NCBI RefSeq assembly: GCF_000420485.1
Contig: NZ_ATVA01000012.1
Location: forward strand, 248,001-312,000
DNA length: 64,000 nt
Direction of reading: 5' to 3'
Origin: Paucidesulfovibrio longus DSM 6739
Lineage (GTDB): Bacteria; Desulfobacterota; Desulfovibrionia; Desulfovibrionales; Desulfovibrionaceae
The notes below the pieces were generated by a model. The model had not been told where the DNA came from and made no database searches. It saw nothing but the letters and a program-made list of their open reading frames with translations. Shown piece by piece: positions 42,426 through 52,178 of this stretch. Numbering within the stretch: the stretch's first letter is position 1; the number at the start of each line of letters is the position of its first letter. A program made the translations under genes and the position numbers.

Positions 42426-45083
42426 CTAACCCGCGGCCACGATCTGCCTGACTTTTTCCAGGGCAGCGGGGATGCCGTCGGGGTTGGTGCCGCCGGCCTG
42501 GGCCATGTCGGGCCGTCCGCCTCCGCCTCCGCCCACTTCCGCAGCGGCCTGCTTGACGATGTCGCCCGCCTTGAAGCGTCCGACGAGATCCTTGGTCACG
42601 GCCACGATCAGGGAGACCTTGCCGTCCTCCTGCCTGGCGGCCAGGGCCAGCACGCCGGAATCGACCTTGGAGCGCAGGGCGTCCATCTGCTCGCGCATGA
42701 TCTTGGGATTGGGCGCTTCGATTTCCGCGGCCAGCACCTTGACGCCGTTGACCTCGGCGAGGTCGGCCAGGAGGTCGCGGCCCGCGCCGGAGGCGAGCTT
42801 GGCCTGGAGGCGTTCCATTTCCTTGTTCGCGGCCTTGACCTCGGCCTGGAGCGCCTGGATGCGCTCGGCGATGGAGCCGGAGCCGGACTTGAGCAGGCTG
42901 GCGGCGTCGCGGCAGGCGCTGCGCTCGTCCTGTAGGTGGTTCAGGGCGTTCCAGCCCGTGGCGGCCTCGATGCGGCGGATGCCCGCGGCCACGCCGGACT
43001 CGGAAAGGATCACGAAGGGTCCGGTCTGGCCGGTGTAGGAGAGGTGCGTGCCGCCGCAGAGTTCCATGGACACGCCCGGAACCTGGACGACGCGGACCTC
43101 GTCGCCGTATTTCTCGCCGAAGAGCGCGGTGGCGCCTTTCTTCACGGCGTCCTCGTTGCTCATGACCTCGGTGTGGACCTTCTCGTTGGCGAGGATGGCG
43201 CGGTTGACCTCGTCCTCGACCTTGCGGATCTCTTCGGGGCTCATGGCGCTGATGTGCGTGAAGTCGAAGCGCAGCCTGTCCGGGGCCACGAGGGAGCCGG
43301 ACTGGTTGACGTGGGCGCCGAGCACGTTGCGCAGGGCCGCGTGCAGCAGGTGCGTGGCGGTGTGGTTGCGCTGGGTGGCCATGCGGGCGTCCTTGTCCAC
43401 GCGGAGCTTGATGTCCTTGCGGTCTTCGACGACGCCTTCGACCACGGTGATCTTGTGGACGGTCAGTTCCGGGGAGGGCTTGACCGTGTCGAGCACTTCG
43501 GCTTTGCCCGTCAGGGATTCGGCCTTGCCCGCATCGCCGACCTGTCCGCCGGATTCGCCGTAGAAGGGGGTCTCCACGGTGACGAGCCAGCCGTTTTCCC
43601 CGGCGGAGAGCTTTTCCACGCGCTCGCCCTGCTCGCTGAGCAACGCCTTGACGCGGGTTTCCTCGGTGAGGCTGTCGTAGCCGGTGAACTTCGAGCTGAC
43701 GCTCTTTTCCAGCAGGGAGTGGAAGAGGGTGGCCACGTCCTTTTCGCCGGAGCCTTTCCAGGCTTTCTTGGCGCGGACCTTCTGTTCCTTCATGCAGGCG
43801 TTGTACGCGGGCTCGTCAACGGTAAGGCTCTGCTTCTCGGCCACGTCGTTGACGATGTCGATGGGGAATCCGTAGGTGTCGTAAAGCTTGAAGGCGGCCT
43901 CGCCGGAAATGACGCTTCCGCCCGCCTGCTTCACGGCGGCCATTTCGTCTTCGAGCATGGCCAGGCCCTTGTCCAGGGTCTGGGAGAAGCGCTCCTCTTC
44001 CTCGCGCACGACCTTTTCCATGAAATCCCTGGTCTTGACGACTTCCGGGAAGGCGTGGCCCATTTCGTCCACAACCTTTCCGGCGGTCTTCCAGAGGAAG
44101 GCTCCCTGGAGGCCGATGAGCCTGCCGAAACGGTAGGCGCGGCGGATCAGCCTACGCAGGACGTAGCCGCGCCCCTCGTTGGAGGGCATGACCTGGTCCG
44201 GGATGAGAAAGGCGATGGCCCGGCTGTGGTCGGCGATGACCTGGAGGGCGGTGTCGGTTTCGTGGTCCTCGCGGTACTTCTTTCCCGCGAGCGCGGCCGC
44301 GTAGTCGATGATCGGGGTGAAGAGGTCGGATTCGTAGTTGGACTGCACGCCCTGGCAGACCGCGGCGATGCGCTCCAGGCCCATGCCCGTGTCGATGGAG
44401 GGGCGGGGCAGGTTGGTGCGGGTGCCGTCCTCGGCCTGGTCGTACTGCATGAACACGAGGTTCCAGATTTCGAGGAAGCGGTCGCAGTCGCACTGGCCGA
44501 TGCCACAGTTGGGGCCGCAGCACATCTCCTCGCCCTGGTCGATGTGCACCTCGGAGCAGGGGCCGCAGGGACCGGTGTCGCCCATGGACCAGAAGTTGTC
44601 CTTTTCGCCGAGGCGGTAGATGCGCTCGGGCTCCACGCCCGCGACCTTCTGCCAGAGCTTTCCGGCCTCGTCATCGTCCTTGTAGATGGTGATGTAGAGC
44701 TTGTCCTTGGGCAGCTTGAGCTCGTCGGTGAGGAACTGCCAGCAGAAACGGATGGCGTCCTCCTTGAAATAGTCGCCGAAGGAGAAGTTGCCGAGCATCT
44801 CGAAGAAGGTGTGGTGGCGCGCGGTGCGGCCCACGTTTTCGAGGTCGTTGTGCTTGCCGCCCACGCGCAGACACTTCTGGGAGGAAGTGGCGCGCTTGTA
44901 GTCGCGCTTCTCCTGGCCGAGGAAGGTCTTCTTGAACTGGACCATGCCCGCGTTGGTGAAGAGCAGGGACGGGTCGTCCTTGGGCACGAGGGAGGAGGAG
45001 TGGACCCGGGTGTGGGCGTTCTTCTCGAAGAATTCGAGGAAGCGTTTTCGGATTTCAGCGGCGTTCATATCTTGTTGCTCCAA
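42426..45083 (-). CDS. alaS: Alanyl-tRNA synthetase
   Basis: The protein has 885 residues, normal for the family. Class II catalytic core (about 1-250) with [16 protein letters not shown] at the start, [30 protein letters not shown] and [10 protein letters not shown]. The editing domain has [11 protein letters not shown] and the zinc-ligand CGGTHL. The C-terminal C-Ala domain includes [14 protein letters not shown]. It charges tRNA-Ala and clears mischarged serine. An ATG start in [13 protein letters not shown]; a second ATG ([10 protein letters not shown]) five codons later is equally plausible. It is 72 bp downstream of recA. Confidence 0.98.
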   Translation of the reverse strand: MEQQDMNAAEIRKRFLEFFEKNAHTRVHSSSLVPKDDPSLLFTNAGMVQFKKTFLGQEKRDYKRATSSQKCLRVGGKHNDLENVGRTARHHTFFEMLGNFSFGDYFKEDAIRFCWQFLTDELKLPKDKLYITIYKDDDEAGKLWQKVAGVEPERIYRLGEKDNFWSMGDTGPCGPCSEVHIDQGEEMCCGPNCGIGQCDCDRFLEIWNLVFMQYDQAEDGTRTNLPRPSIDTGMGLERIAAVCQGVQSNYESDLFTPIIDYAAALAGKKYREDHETDTALQVIADHSRAIAFLIPDQVMPSNEGRGYVLRRLIRRAYRFGRLIGLQGAFLWKTAGKVVDEMGHAFPEVVKTRDFMEKVVREEEERFSQTLDKGLAMLEDEMAAVKQAGGSVISGEAAFKLYDTYGFPIDIVNDVAEKQSLTVDEPAYNACMKEQKVRAKKAWKGSGEKDVATLFHSLLEKSVSSKFTGYDSLTEETRVKALLSEQGERVEKLSAGENGWLVTVETPFYGESGGQVGDAGKAESLTGKAEVLDTVKPSPELTVHKITVVEGVVEDRKDIKLRVDKDARMATQRNHTATHLLHAALRNVLGAHVNQSGSLVAPDRLRFDFTHISAMSPEEIRKVEDEVNRAILANEKVHTEVMSNEDAVKKGATALFGEKYGDEVRVVQVPGVSMELCGGTHLSYTGQTGPFVILSESGVAAGIRRIEAATGWNALNHLQDERSACRDAASLLKSGSGSIAERIQALQAEVKAANKEMERLQAKLASGAGRDLLADLAEVNGVKVLAAEIEAPNPKIMREQMDALRSKVDSGVLALAARQEDGKVSLIVAVTKDLVGRFKAGDIVKQAAAEVGGGGGGRPDMAQAGGTNPDGIPAALEKVRQIVAAG

Positions 45084-45155
45084 AAAAATGGCAGAGTCGA
45101 AAAGGCGCGGCCGCGTGGGGTGCGACCGCGTCCTGTCGTCGGGTTCTTGGTTCGG

Positions 45156-46235
45156 TTATTCGTCGAAGTCGCCCGGGAGGTCCGCCTCGGGCTCGTCCGG
45201 GGAGCCTTTGGGCAGCGGCAGGCCGTTGATGCCCAGGTGCTCCACGAGCTTGTCGCGGATCTGTGCGGCGAGATCGGGATTTTCCTGCAGGTACTGGCGC
45301 ACGTTCTCCTTGCCCTGGCCGAGGCGCTCGCTGCCGAAGGCGAACCAGGCGCCGGACTTGTCCACGATGCCCGCTTCCACGCCCATGTCGAGCAGCTCGC
45401 CCTCGTGGGAGATGCCCGTGCCGTAGAGCACGTCGAAGAGGGCCTCGCGGAAGGGCGGGGCGACCTTGTTCTTGACGACCTTGACCCGGGCGCGGATGCC
45501 GAAGACCTCGTCCTTGTCCTTGAGGGTCTGGATGCGGCGGATGTCCATGCGCACCGAGGCGTAGAACTTGAGGGCGTTGCCGCCGGAGGTGGTCTCGGGG
45601 TTGCCGTAGCCGGTCATGCCGATCTTCATGCGGATCTGGTTGATGAAGAGCACGACCGTGCGGGACTTGTGGATGGTGCCGGTGAGCTTGCGCAGCGCGT
45701 GGGACATCAGCCGCGCCTGGCCGCCCACCTGGGTCTCGCCCATGTTGCCTTCGAGCTCGCTCTGGGGGATCAGGGCGGCCACGGAGTCGATGACCACAAC
45801 GTCCACGGCGCCGGAGCGCACGAGCAGGTCCGCGATTTCGAGCGCCTGTTCGCCATAGTCCGGCTGGGAGATGAGCAGCTCGTCGGTCTTCACGCCGAGG
45901 CGCTTGGCGTAATTGATGTCCAGGGCGTGCTCGGCGTCCACGAAGGCTGCGGTTCCGCCCAGCTTCTGGGCCTCGGCGATGAGGTGCAGGGCGAGAGTGG
46001 TTTTGCCCGAGGATTCCGGGCCGTAGATTTCCGAGACGCGTCCGCGCGGGATGCCGCCAACGCCCAGGGCCATGTCCAGGGCGATGGAGCCCGTAGGGAT
46101 GACCGGGATGGCCTGGTGCGCGGCTTCGTCCATGCGCATGATCGACCCTTTGCCGAACTTGCGCTCAATGGTGGTTATGGCGGTTCCCAGGGCTTCCTTG
46201 CGGAGCTCTTCGGGATTCGGTTTCTTGGCGGCCAT
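45156..46235 (-). CDS. recA: Recombinase RecA
   Basis: The protein has 359 residues. The Walker A motif GPESSGKT is at about residues 72-79, and the DNA-binding loops include [22 protein letters not shown]-type L1 (written here as [16 protein letters not shown]) and [18 protein letters not shown]-like L2 start. It catalyses strand exchange and drives LexA-type repressor cleavage. Start [13 protein letters not shown] follows GGAGGAG; an upstream in-frame ATG is less well placed. The acidic C-terminal tail ([13 protein letters not shown]) is typical. No clear LexA box was found upstream. Confidence 0.98.
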   Translation of the reverse strand: MAAKKPNPEELRKEALGTAITTIERKFGKGSIMRMDEAAHQAIPVIPTGSIALDMALGVGGIPRGRVSEIYGPESSGKTTLALHLIAEAQKLGGTAAFVDAEHALDINYAKRLGVKTDELLISQPDYGEQALEIADLLVRSGAVDVVVIDSVAALIPQSELEGNMGETQVGGQARLMSHALRKLTGTIHKSRTVVLFINQIRMKIGMTGYGNPETTSGGNALKFYASVRMDIRRIQTLKDKDEVFGIRARVKVVKNKVAPPFREALFDVLYGTGISHEGELLDMGVEAGIVDKSGAWFAFGSERLGQGKENVRQYLQENPDLAAQIRDKLVEHLGINGLPLPKGSPDEPEADLPGDFDE

Positions 46236-46309
46236 GCCTCTCCTCCGAAGTACGTTCAATTGGTGGGCAGACGAGGGATAGCAGATCGGAGGGCCAGCGG
46301 CAACTGCCC

Positions 46310-46338
46310 GCTGCGGTCCCGCTTCGGGACGCCGCAGC
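46310..46338 (-). promoter_or_regulatory. Strong hairpin in the recA leader
   Basis: GCTGCGG (46310-46316) pairs with CCGCAGC (46332-46338), enclosing TCCCG-CTT-CGGGA (46317-46329), a 12-bp stem with a 2-nt bulge, some 75 bp upstream of the recA ATG. No T-run follows on either strand. It may affect recA transcript stability or be unrelated. Confidence 0.35.
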
Positions 46339-46470
46339 CGGTTCCCAGGTTCCGCTCGACAAATCGTCCCGCTCTATGTATAGGATTGCCGGATTGCACT
46401 CGATCGGCTCCCAACCCGCAGGAACCGGGGGCGCACCCCAGCGCTTCCGACCGTGGAAGGAAACCTTGTC

Positions 46471-47748
46471 GTGATCCGCAGAATTTCCGTTCGCGATCTC
46501 AAACCGGGCATGCTCGTGGCGGGTGTCCCGAACCATGCGCTCCTGGACGCCCAGCGCGTCTACGCGGTGGAGGGCTACGTGCGCTCCGCCGAGGAGGTTC
46601 TGGAGATCGTGCGCCAGGGCTTCCGCGAGGTCTTCGTGGACCTGCGTTCGGCCCTTTCGGACCGCAGTCGGGACCCTTCGGGGAGCCGCTGGGCCGGCCT
46701 GCCCGAGGAGGTCGAGCAGGAACTGGGGCGGTTGAGTGCGTCCCGTCCCCACGAAGCGGCGCATGCCTTCGCCGACCCCGACGGGGAGCGCCTGCGCCTT
46801 GATCTGGCCCGGGCCCGGGAACTCTATGAGGACAACCTGCGGCTGGCGCGCAGACTTTTCGCCGAGGCGGCCCAGGGCCGGACCCTGTCCCTGGCCGAGG
46901 CGCGGCAGGGCCTGGAGCGGACTCTGGAGGAACTGACCGCGGATCCGGCGGCCACGCTCTGGGCCGCTCGGCTCGCCGAGAACCGCGCCCGGCTGCATAT
47001 CCACTCCGTGAATGTCTCCCTCATTTCCATGGCCTTTGCCCTGCACCTCGGCCTGGATCGCGAGGACGCGCTGCGGATCGGTCTCGCCGGGTTGTTGCAC
47101 GACCTGGGCCAGACGCGGCTGCCTCTGGAGCTGACCACCCGGCGGGGCAGGCTTTCCGCAGCGGAGCAGGCGCTCTTCGACCGCCATGCGCACGACGGGG
47201 AAGTCATCCTGCGGCGGCAGGGCGGGGTGCCCGAGGGGATAATCCGCGCCGTGGCCGAGCACCACGAACGCCACGACGGCAAGGGGCGACCCGCTGGGCT
47301 TTCCGGCGCTGCCCGCTGTCCGCAGGGCCGCATTCTGGCGCTGGCCGATCAGTTCGATCTGCTTTCCCGGCCCGGGTACGATCCCCGTTCCGATTCCCCG
47401 TCCCGGGCCATGACCCTGCTCTTCGCCGAGCGCGGCGCAGCGCACGAGCCCGGAGACGTGGAGCGCTTCGTGCGCTTCATGGGCGTCTATCCCCTGGGGT
47501 CCCTGGTGCGCCTCTCGGATGGGCGCACCGCCATGGTCTGGCGGCACGACCCCGAGAATCCCCTGGCCCCGCTGGTGAACGTGGTTCTGGACGCGCAGGC
47601 CCGTCCCATGGAGACCGCCTGCGTGAACCTCGCCCTCGACAGGGGACGGCGTGGAGACGCGGGGCTGCATATCGCGGCGGAGCTGCGCCCGGAGGCGGTG
47701 GCCGATCCGCGCGCCCTGGCGCCGCTCCCGGCGTCCGAGGCCGTCTAG
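46471..47748 (+). CDS. HD-GYP domain protein with N-terminal DUF3391-like domain, altered motifs
   Basis: The protein has 425 residues from the GTG chosen because MIRRISVRDLKPGMLV matches the usual beginning of DUF3391 domains and GGAAGG lies 10 nt upstream; a GTG six codons earlier is possible. The HD-GYP domain (about 165-330) shows HDLGQ (210-214, Gln for the usual Lys), RHAHDGE, AEHHERHDGKGRP (HHE 264-266; GRP in place of GYP) and ALADQFD. Cyclic di-GMP hydrolysis is therefore uncertain. It is divergent from recA and 89 bp from the PP-loop gene. Confidence 0.8.
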   Translation: MIRRISVRDLKPGMLVAGVPNHALLDAQRVYAVEGYVRSAEEVLEIVRQGFREVFVDLRSALSDRSRDPSGSRWAGLPEEVEQELGRLSASRPHEAAHAFADPDGERLRLDLARARELYEDNLRLARRLFAEAAQGRTLSLAEARQGLERTLEELTADPAATLWAARLAENRARLHIHSVNVSLISMAFALHLGLDREDALRIGLAGLLHDLGQTRLPLELTTRRGRLSAAEQALFDRHAHDGEVILRRQGGVPEGIIRAVAEHHERHDGKGRPAGLSGAARCPQGRILALADQFDLLSRPGYDPRSDSPSRAMTLLFAERGAAHEPGDVERFVRFMGVYPLGSLVRLSDGRTAMVWRHDPENPLAPLVNVVLDAQARPMETACVNLALDRGRRGDAGLHIAAELRPEAVADPRALAPLPASEAV

Positions 47749-47837
47749 TTCCCGGTCCGTTTCCCGCTTTTCGGCTCGGGGCGGGCCCATGGCGCGCCCT
47801 TGCGCTCCTGCTCGCGCTCACGTATGAGTGCCCGGCC

Positions 47838-48902
47838 ATGAACAAGCACTATGACGCCCTGGCCCTCTTCTCCGGAGGGCTGGATTCCGTTCTCGCCTGC
47901 AAGACCATTCAGGATCAGGGACTTTCGGTTCTCGGCCTGCACTTCATCTCGCCCTTCTTCGGCAAGCCGCATCTGCTGGAGCGTTGGAGCCGCGTCTACG
48001 GCGTGGAGATCGTGCCCGTGGACGTGTCGGAAAAATACGTGGAGATGCTCCGCGATCCGGCCAACGGCTACGGCAAGCAGGTCAACCCCTGCATCGACTG
48101 CAAGATCCTGATGCTCTCCCATGCGCGGACCCTGCTGCCCCAATACGGGGCGAAGTTCCTGATCTCCGGCGAGGTCGTGGGCCAGCGGCCCATGTCCCAG
48201 CGCCGGGACACCCTGAACCAGATCCGCAACACCGCGGAGGTCAAGGACGTGCTTCTGCGCCCGCTCTGCGCGCTGAAGCTTGAGCCGACCCCCGTGGAGG
48301 AGAGCGGCCTCGTGGACCGCGAGCGGCTGCTCGACATCGGAGGCCGGGGGCGCAAGCGCCAGCTGGAGCTCGCGCGCGGCAAGTACGGCTTCAAGGAGAT
48401 TCCCACCCCTGGCGGCGGCTGCCTGCTCACGGAGACGGAGTCCGCCGGACGCTTCTTCCAGGTGCTCAAGCACCATCCCGCGCCCGGGCTGTCCGACTTC
48501 CGCCTCTCCAATCAGGGCCGCCAGCTCTGGGCCGGGGACCACTGGCTGGCCGTGGGCCGCAACAAGGACGACAACGATCGGCTGCGCGAGCTGGCCGCGC
48601 CCGCGGACTACCTCTTCGACGTGGTCGGCTTTCCCGGGCCCGTGGGCCTGGGCCGACCCATGCCGGGCCGGGCCTGGAGCCCGGAGGCCGTGAGCGACGC
48701 GGCCGCCTTCGTGGCCTCCTATTCGCCCAAGGCCGTGGCCTCGGGCAGGCCGGTGCGCGTGGCCGCCATGCGCGGGCCGAACCGCCGCGAGATCGTGGTC
48801 GCGCCCTGCCGCGAGACCCCTCTGGGCTGGGCCGAGCCGGACACGGAAGGTCTCAAGGAATGGAAGGTCGAACGGGCCGGGCTCCGGAATCCATTGTCCT
48901 GA
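47838..48902 (+). CDS. PP-loop ATPase, tRNA thiolation-like (MnmA/ThiI-related)
   Basis: The protein has 354 residues. The PP-loop SGGLDS is at residues 12-17 and a cysteine motif NPCIDCK at about 82-88, as in MnmA-like tRNA sulfurtransferases where the cysteine pair activates sulfur. The C-terminal part after about 190 (GGGCLLTETESAGRFF, then GRQLWAGDHWLAVGRNKDDN) resembles the NFACT-R/DUF814-like or tRNA-binding ends found on some of these proteins. I infer a role in 2-thio or 4-thiouridine formation in tRNA. The start MNKHYDALALF is well placed but without a strong ribosome binding site. Confidence 0.75.
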   Translation: MNKHYDALALFSGGLDSVLACKTIQDQGLSVLGLHFISPFFGKPHLLERWSRVYGVEIVPVDVSEKYVEMLRDPANGYGKQVNPCIDCKILMLSHARTLLPQYGAKFLISGEVVGQRPMSQRRDTLNQIRNTAEVKDVLLRPLCALKLEPTPVEESGLVDRERLLDIGGRGRKRQLELARGKYGFKEIPTPGGGCLLTETESAGRFFQVLKHHPAPGLSDFRLSNQGRQLWAGDHWLAVGRNKDDNDRLRELAAPADYLFDVVGFPGPVGLGRPMPGRAWSPEAVSDAAAFVASYSPKAVASGRPVRVAAMRGPNRREIVVAPCRETPLGWAEPDTEGLKEWKVERAGLRNPLS

Positions 48903-48931
48903 CCCCCGACATCGGGCATACTTTCTCCACC

Positions 48932-49855
48932 ATGCTGCACGACATTTTCTTTTTCCTTGTGGCTGCGGGCCTGCTCTGGGTGGGCGCGAACTGGATCGTG
49001 AACTCGGCCTCGGCCATCGCGCGGACCTTCAAGGTCTCGGAGCTGGTCATCGGCCTGACCATCGTGGCCATGGGAACCTCCGCGCCCGAATTCCTGGTCA
49101 CGGCCACGGCCGCGTTCAAGGGCCTGGAGGACATCTCCCTCTCCAACGTGGTCGGCTCCAACATCTTCAATCTCGGCTTCATCCTCGGCCTCATGGCCAT
49201 GATCAAGCCGATCCGCACCAACCCGACCATTCTCTGGCGCGACGGCGGGCTGCTGCTCTTCACCACCGCGTTGATCCTGCTCCTGGCGCTGACGGGCAAC
49301 CTGGGCCATCTCGCCGGAATCGTCCTGCTTTCCATCCTGGCGGCGTATCTGCTCTATCTTTTCTTCCGGGGCAGCCCGCTCGTGGTGGAGGAGGAAGAGG
49401 AAATCCGCAAGGCCCGCTGGTGGGACTATCCGCTGCTCCTGGCCGGTTTCGCCGCGGTGTCCCTGGGCGGCGAGTTCATGGTCGAATCCGCGTCCAGCAT
49501 CGCCGTGTCCCTGGGCGTCAGCTCCTGGGTCATCGGCGTGACCATCGTGGCCGCGGGCACCTCCCTGCCGGAGCTGGTCACCTGCCTGGCCGCCTCGGCC
49601 AAGGGCCGCAACGACATGCTGCTCGGCAACCTGATCGGCTCGGATTTCTTCAACTTCGCCGGGGTGCTCGGGCTGACCTGCGTGCTGCGCCCGTTGAACG
49701 TCTCCCCCCACGCCCTGCCGGGGCTGATCGCCCTGGTGAGCATGGTCTTCCTCGTGCTGGTGCTGATCCGTACGGGCTGGCGCGTGAGCCGCTGGGAAGG
49801 CGCGCTGCTGGTGGGCATCAACCTGCTGCGCTGGGGCCTGGACTTCATGGGCTGA
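48932..49855 (+). CDS. Calcium/sodium antiporter, CaCA family (YrbG-like)
   Basis: The protein has 307 residues with ten predicted helices and the internal duplication of cation/Ca2+ exchangers. The alpha-1 repeat is GTSAPEFLVTATAA with GSNIFNLGFILGL, and alpha-2 is GTSLPELVTCLAAS with GSDFFNFAGVLGL, both with the key acidic residues. A central acidic loop (VVEEEEEIRKARW) separates the halves. It moves Ca2+ out in exchange for Na+ or H+. Start at MLHDIFFFLV; an in-frame upstream ATG overlaps the PP-loop gene. Confidence 0.92.
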   Translation: MLHDIFFFLVAAGLLWVGANWIVNSASAIARTFKVSELVIGLTIVAMGTSAPEFLVTATAAFKGLEDISLSNVVGSNIFNLGFILGLMAMIKPIRTNPTILWRDGGLLLFTTALILLLALTGNLGHLAGIVLLSILAAYLLYLFFRGSPLVVEEEEEIRKARWWDYPLLLAGFAAVSLGGEFMVESASSIAVSLGVSSWVIGVTIVAAGTSLPELVTCLAASAKGRNDMLLGNLIGSDFFNFAGVLGLTCVLRPLNVSPHALPGLIALVSMVFLVLVLIRTGWRVSRWEGALLVGINLLRWGLDFMG

Positions 49856-49867
49856 GCCGCGCCGCAC

Positions 49868-49914
49868 GGCAAAGAAAAAAGGGAGGGCCGTCCGGTCCTC
49901 CCTTTTTCTTTGCC
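49868..49914. terminator. Bidirectional terminator between the exchanger and yccF
   Basis: A near-perfect 18-bp stem (49868-49886 with 49897-49914) with A-rich left arm and T-rich right arm, able to stop transcription on both strands. It lies between convergent genes. Confidence 0.88.
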
Positions 49915-49928
49915 GAAAGAAGCGAAAT

Positions 49929-50375
49929 CTAGATCAGGTTCACGGGGCGTCCGAGCTTTTCCGAAAGCATGCGCGCTTCCCGCGTGGTCACCACGGTCTT
50001 GCCGATGGGCGCGAGGGCCACGCGGGCCAGCTTGAGGTGCTGCCAGGCAAAGGGGATGCCGATGATGGTCAGGGCCGTGGCAACGGCCGCGAAGACATGG
50101 CCGATCGCCAGCCAAAGCCCCGCGAAGAGGAACCAGACGATGTTGCCCGCGAGTCCGAGGTCGCCGGTGCCGATGTCTTCCCGCCCGGTCAGGTCGCGGC
50201 GCAGGACGATGGTCTTGCCGAAGGGCGCCAGGGAAAACTGGGCCAGGGTGAAGCACGAGCCTGCCCAGGGGATGCCGATGATGGTCAGGAACATGAGCAG
50301 CCCGGCCAGGAGCCAGCCCAGGGCCATAAACAGCCCGCCGAAGATGATCCAGATGAGGTTGCCCAGAAAATGCAT
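49929..50375 (-). CDS. yccF: YccF-domain inner-membrane protein
   Basis: The protein has 148 residues. Two copies of the YccF domain: FLTIIGIPWAGSCFTLAQFSLAPFGKTIV and ALTIIGIPFAWQHLKLARVALAPIGKTVV share the pattern TIIGIPxA...LAPxGK. About four helices. The function is not established for the family; in some proteins it adjoins membrane assembly genes. It begins with MHFLGNLIWIIFGG, with GGAGAAC ahead of the ATG. Confidence 0.9.
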   Translation of the reverse strand: MHFLGNLIWIIFGGLFMALGWLLAGLLMFLTIIGIPWAGSCFTLAQFSLAPFGKTIVLRRDLTGREDIGTGDLGLAGNIVWFLFAGLWLAIGHVFAAVATALTIIGIPFAWQHLKLARVALAPIGKTVVTTREARMLSEKLGRPVNLI

Positions 50376-50454
50376 GCGTTCTCCTTGTCGGGGGGTGCGA
50401 ATCCGATACGGGAAGATGTATCATGACAAGGGCTTCGTCAACCCGCCTGCCGTG

Positions 50455-50479
50455 AAAAAGCCCCGGCGGACCGGGGCTT
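50455..50479 (-). terminator. Terminator of the rubrerythrin gene
   Basis: A 9-bp perfect stem (50458-50466 with 50471-50479) with a 4-nt loop, followed on the minus strand by TTTTTCACG. It lies 26 bp past the gene's stop. Confidence 0.85.
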
Positions 50480-50505
50480 GCGAACGACTGTCACGAAGCG
50501 GAGGA

Positions 50506-51000
<495 letters not shown>

Positions 51001-51067
51001 GATCGCTCCTTGTATGTTTTGATGTTTGAATTTCGAAAGATGCGGACCTGTCCGTCCGACAGGAGGC

Positions 51068-51117
51068 ACTAAACAACATCTCGGTTTTCCTGTCAACAAA
51101 ATAGTAATCGTTCCTAT
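51068..51117 (-). promoter_or_regulatory. Promoter of rubrerythrin with PerR/Fur-like inverted repeat
   Basis: On the minus strand TTGACA (51091-51096) and TTTAGT (51068-51073) are 17 bp apart. Immediately upstream of the -35 lies an AT-rich imperfect palindrome (51101-51117, ATAG at one end, CTAT at the other, 12 of 17 positions symmetric), of the size and kind bound by Fur-family regulators such as PerR. Peroxide control is inferred. A further perfect repeat, GACTTAG (51157-51163) with CTAAGTC (51167-51173), lies in the same 354-bp gap, otherwise without recognisable gene. Confidence 0.5.
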
Positions 51118-51354
51118 TAAGTTTCTGCCGATTACTCTTGCCACGGGCAAATAAAGGACTTAGTTTCTAAGTCTGCGAAGTTTGACGATGGAACCACAAA
51201 AGCGCTCTCTCAGCTCTCCCTTATCATGGTTGAGCCTGCGGCGCACGGACTTCACGCCCAAGACGGACTCCCGGATGCGGAAAGCGGTTTTCCGCGCGTA
51301 GGGAGCGGGCCGGGTCCGAACACAGACGACACCCTTTCGAGGAGGAATACGACG

Positions 51355-52056
51355 ATGACGCAGTATGGCATGCCCACCAGCGCTTCCCGCCCGCGCGCGG
51401 AAGTGGTCAACGATTTCCTGCGCGGCGTTTACGCCTGGATGAGCGGCGGATTGCTGCTGACGGCAGGCGTTGCCTGGGCCACGGTGACCATCCAGCCGCT
51501 GTTCGCCTTCGCAGTCAATGCGATGATTTTCCTGATTCTCGCGGAACTCGGCCTGGTCTTCTTCCTGTCCATGCGCATCCGCCAGATGTCGCCGAGCACC
51601 GCCACCGGAGCGTTTTTGGGCTACAGCGCCCTGAACGGCCTGACCCTGGCCCCGATCCTGATGCTCTACACGCAGCAGTCCGTGGCCGCGACCTTCGTGG
51701 TCGCCGCGGGCATGTTCGGCGCCATGAGCCTCTACGGCCTGCTGACCAAGAAGGATCTGACCTCCTGGGGCAGCCTGCTGTTCATGGGCCTGATCGGAAT
51801 CATCCTGGCCTCGGTGGTGAACATCTTCATGCAGAGCGGCACCCTGGGCTTCGTGATTTCCGGCATCGGGGTGCTCATCTTCCTGGGCCTGACCGCCTAC
51901 GACACCCAGCGCCTCAAGGTCATGGGCGAGACCGCTCCGGCCGGCGACGTGGGAGCCCTGCGCAAGATGGCCATCATGGGCGCGCTCCAGCTCTACCTGG
52001 ACTTCATCAACCTCTTCCTGTTCCTGCTGCGCTTCATGGGCGTCAGCCGCGACTAA
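51355..52056 (+). CDS. Bax inhibitor-1 family membrane protein (YbhL/YccA-like)
   Basis: The protein has 233 residues and seven helices. VVNDFLRGVYAWMSGGLLLTAGVAW at the start, SALNGLTLAPILMLYTQQSVAATF in the middle and LTAYDTQRLK followed by GALQLYLDFINLFLFLLRFM near the end are marks of the BI-1/YbhL family, whose members are pH-sensitive calcium leak channels or protease partners. GAGGA precedes the ATG. A terminator follows. Confidence 0.92.
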   Translation: MTQYGMPTSASRPRAEVVNDFLRGVYAWMSGGLLLTAGVAWATVTIQPLFAFAVNAMIFLILAELGLVFFLSMRIRQMSPSTATGAFLGYSALNGLTLAPILMLYTQQSVAATFVVAAGMFGAMSLYGLLTKKDLTSWGSLLFMGLIGIILASVVNIFMQSGTLGFVISGIGVLIFLGLTAYDTQRLKVMGETAPAGDVGALRKMAIMGALQLYLDFINLFLFLLRFMGVSRD

Positions 52057-52083
52057 GGCCGAAGAGGCCGCACGCATTCACGA

Positions 52084-52106
52084 GGGGGCCTGCGGGCCCC
52101 CTTTTT
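52084..52106 (+). terminator. Terminator after the Bax-inhibitor-1 family gene
   Basis: A 7-bp perfect GC stem (52084-52090 with 52095-52101), 4-nt loop and a run of five T. It lies 27 bp past the gene. Confidence 0.88.
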
Positions 52107-52178
52107 CTTGCCGGACCGGCTTTGAAACAAGGAAAAGGTTTCCAGCGCCGCCGGGAGCGGATACAACCGAAGCAGCAT

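Noticed and set aside
46236-46262. LexA-box-like sequence GAAGTACGTTC just before recA
   Set aside because: The half-sites are one base too close for the Gram-positive type box and the element overlaps the recA ribosome binding region, so it is more likely chance.
42936-46802. Very long plus-strand open frame opposite alaS and recA
   Set aside because: It is the antisense shadow of two secure genes, produced by high GC third positions; its product is low-complexity with no known domain.
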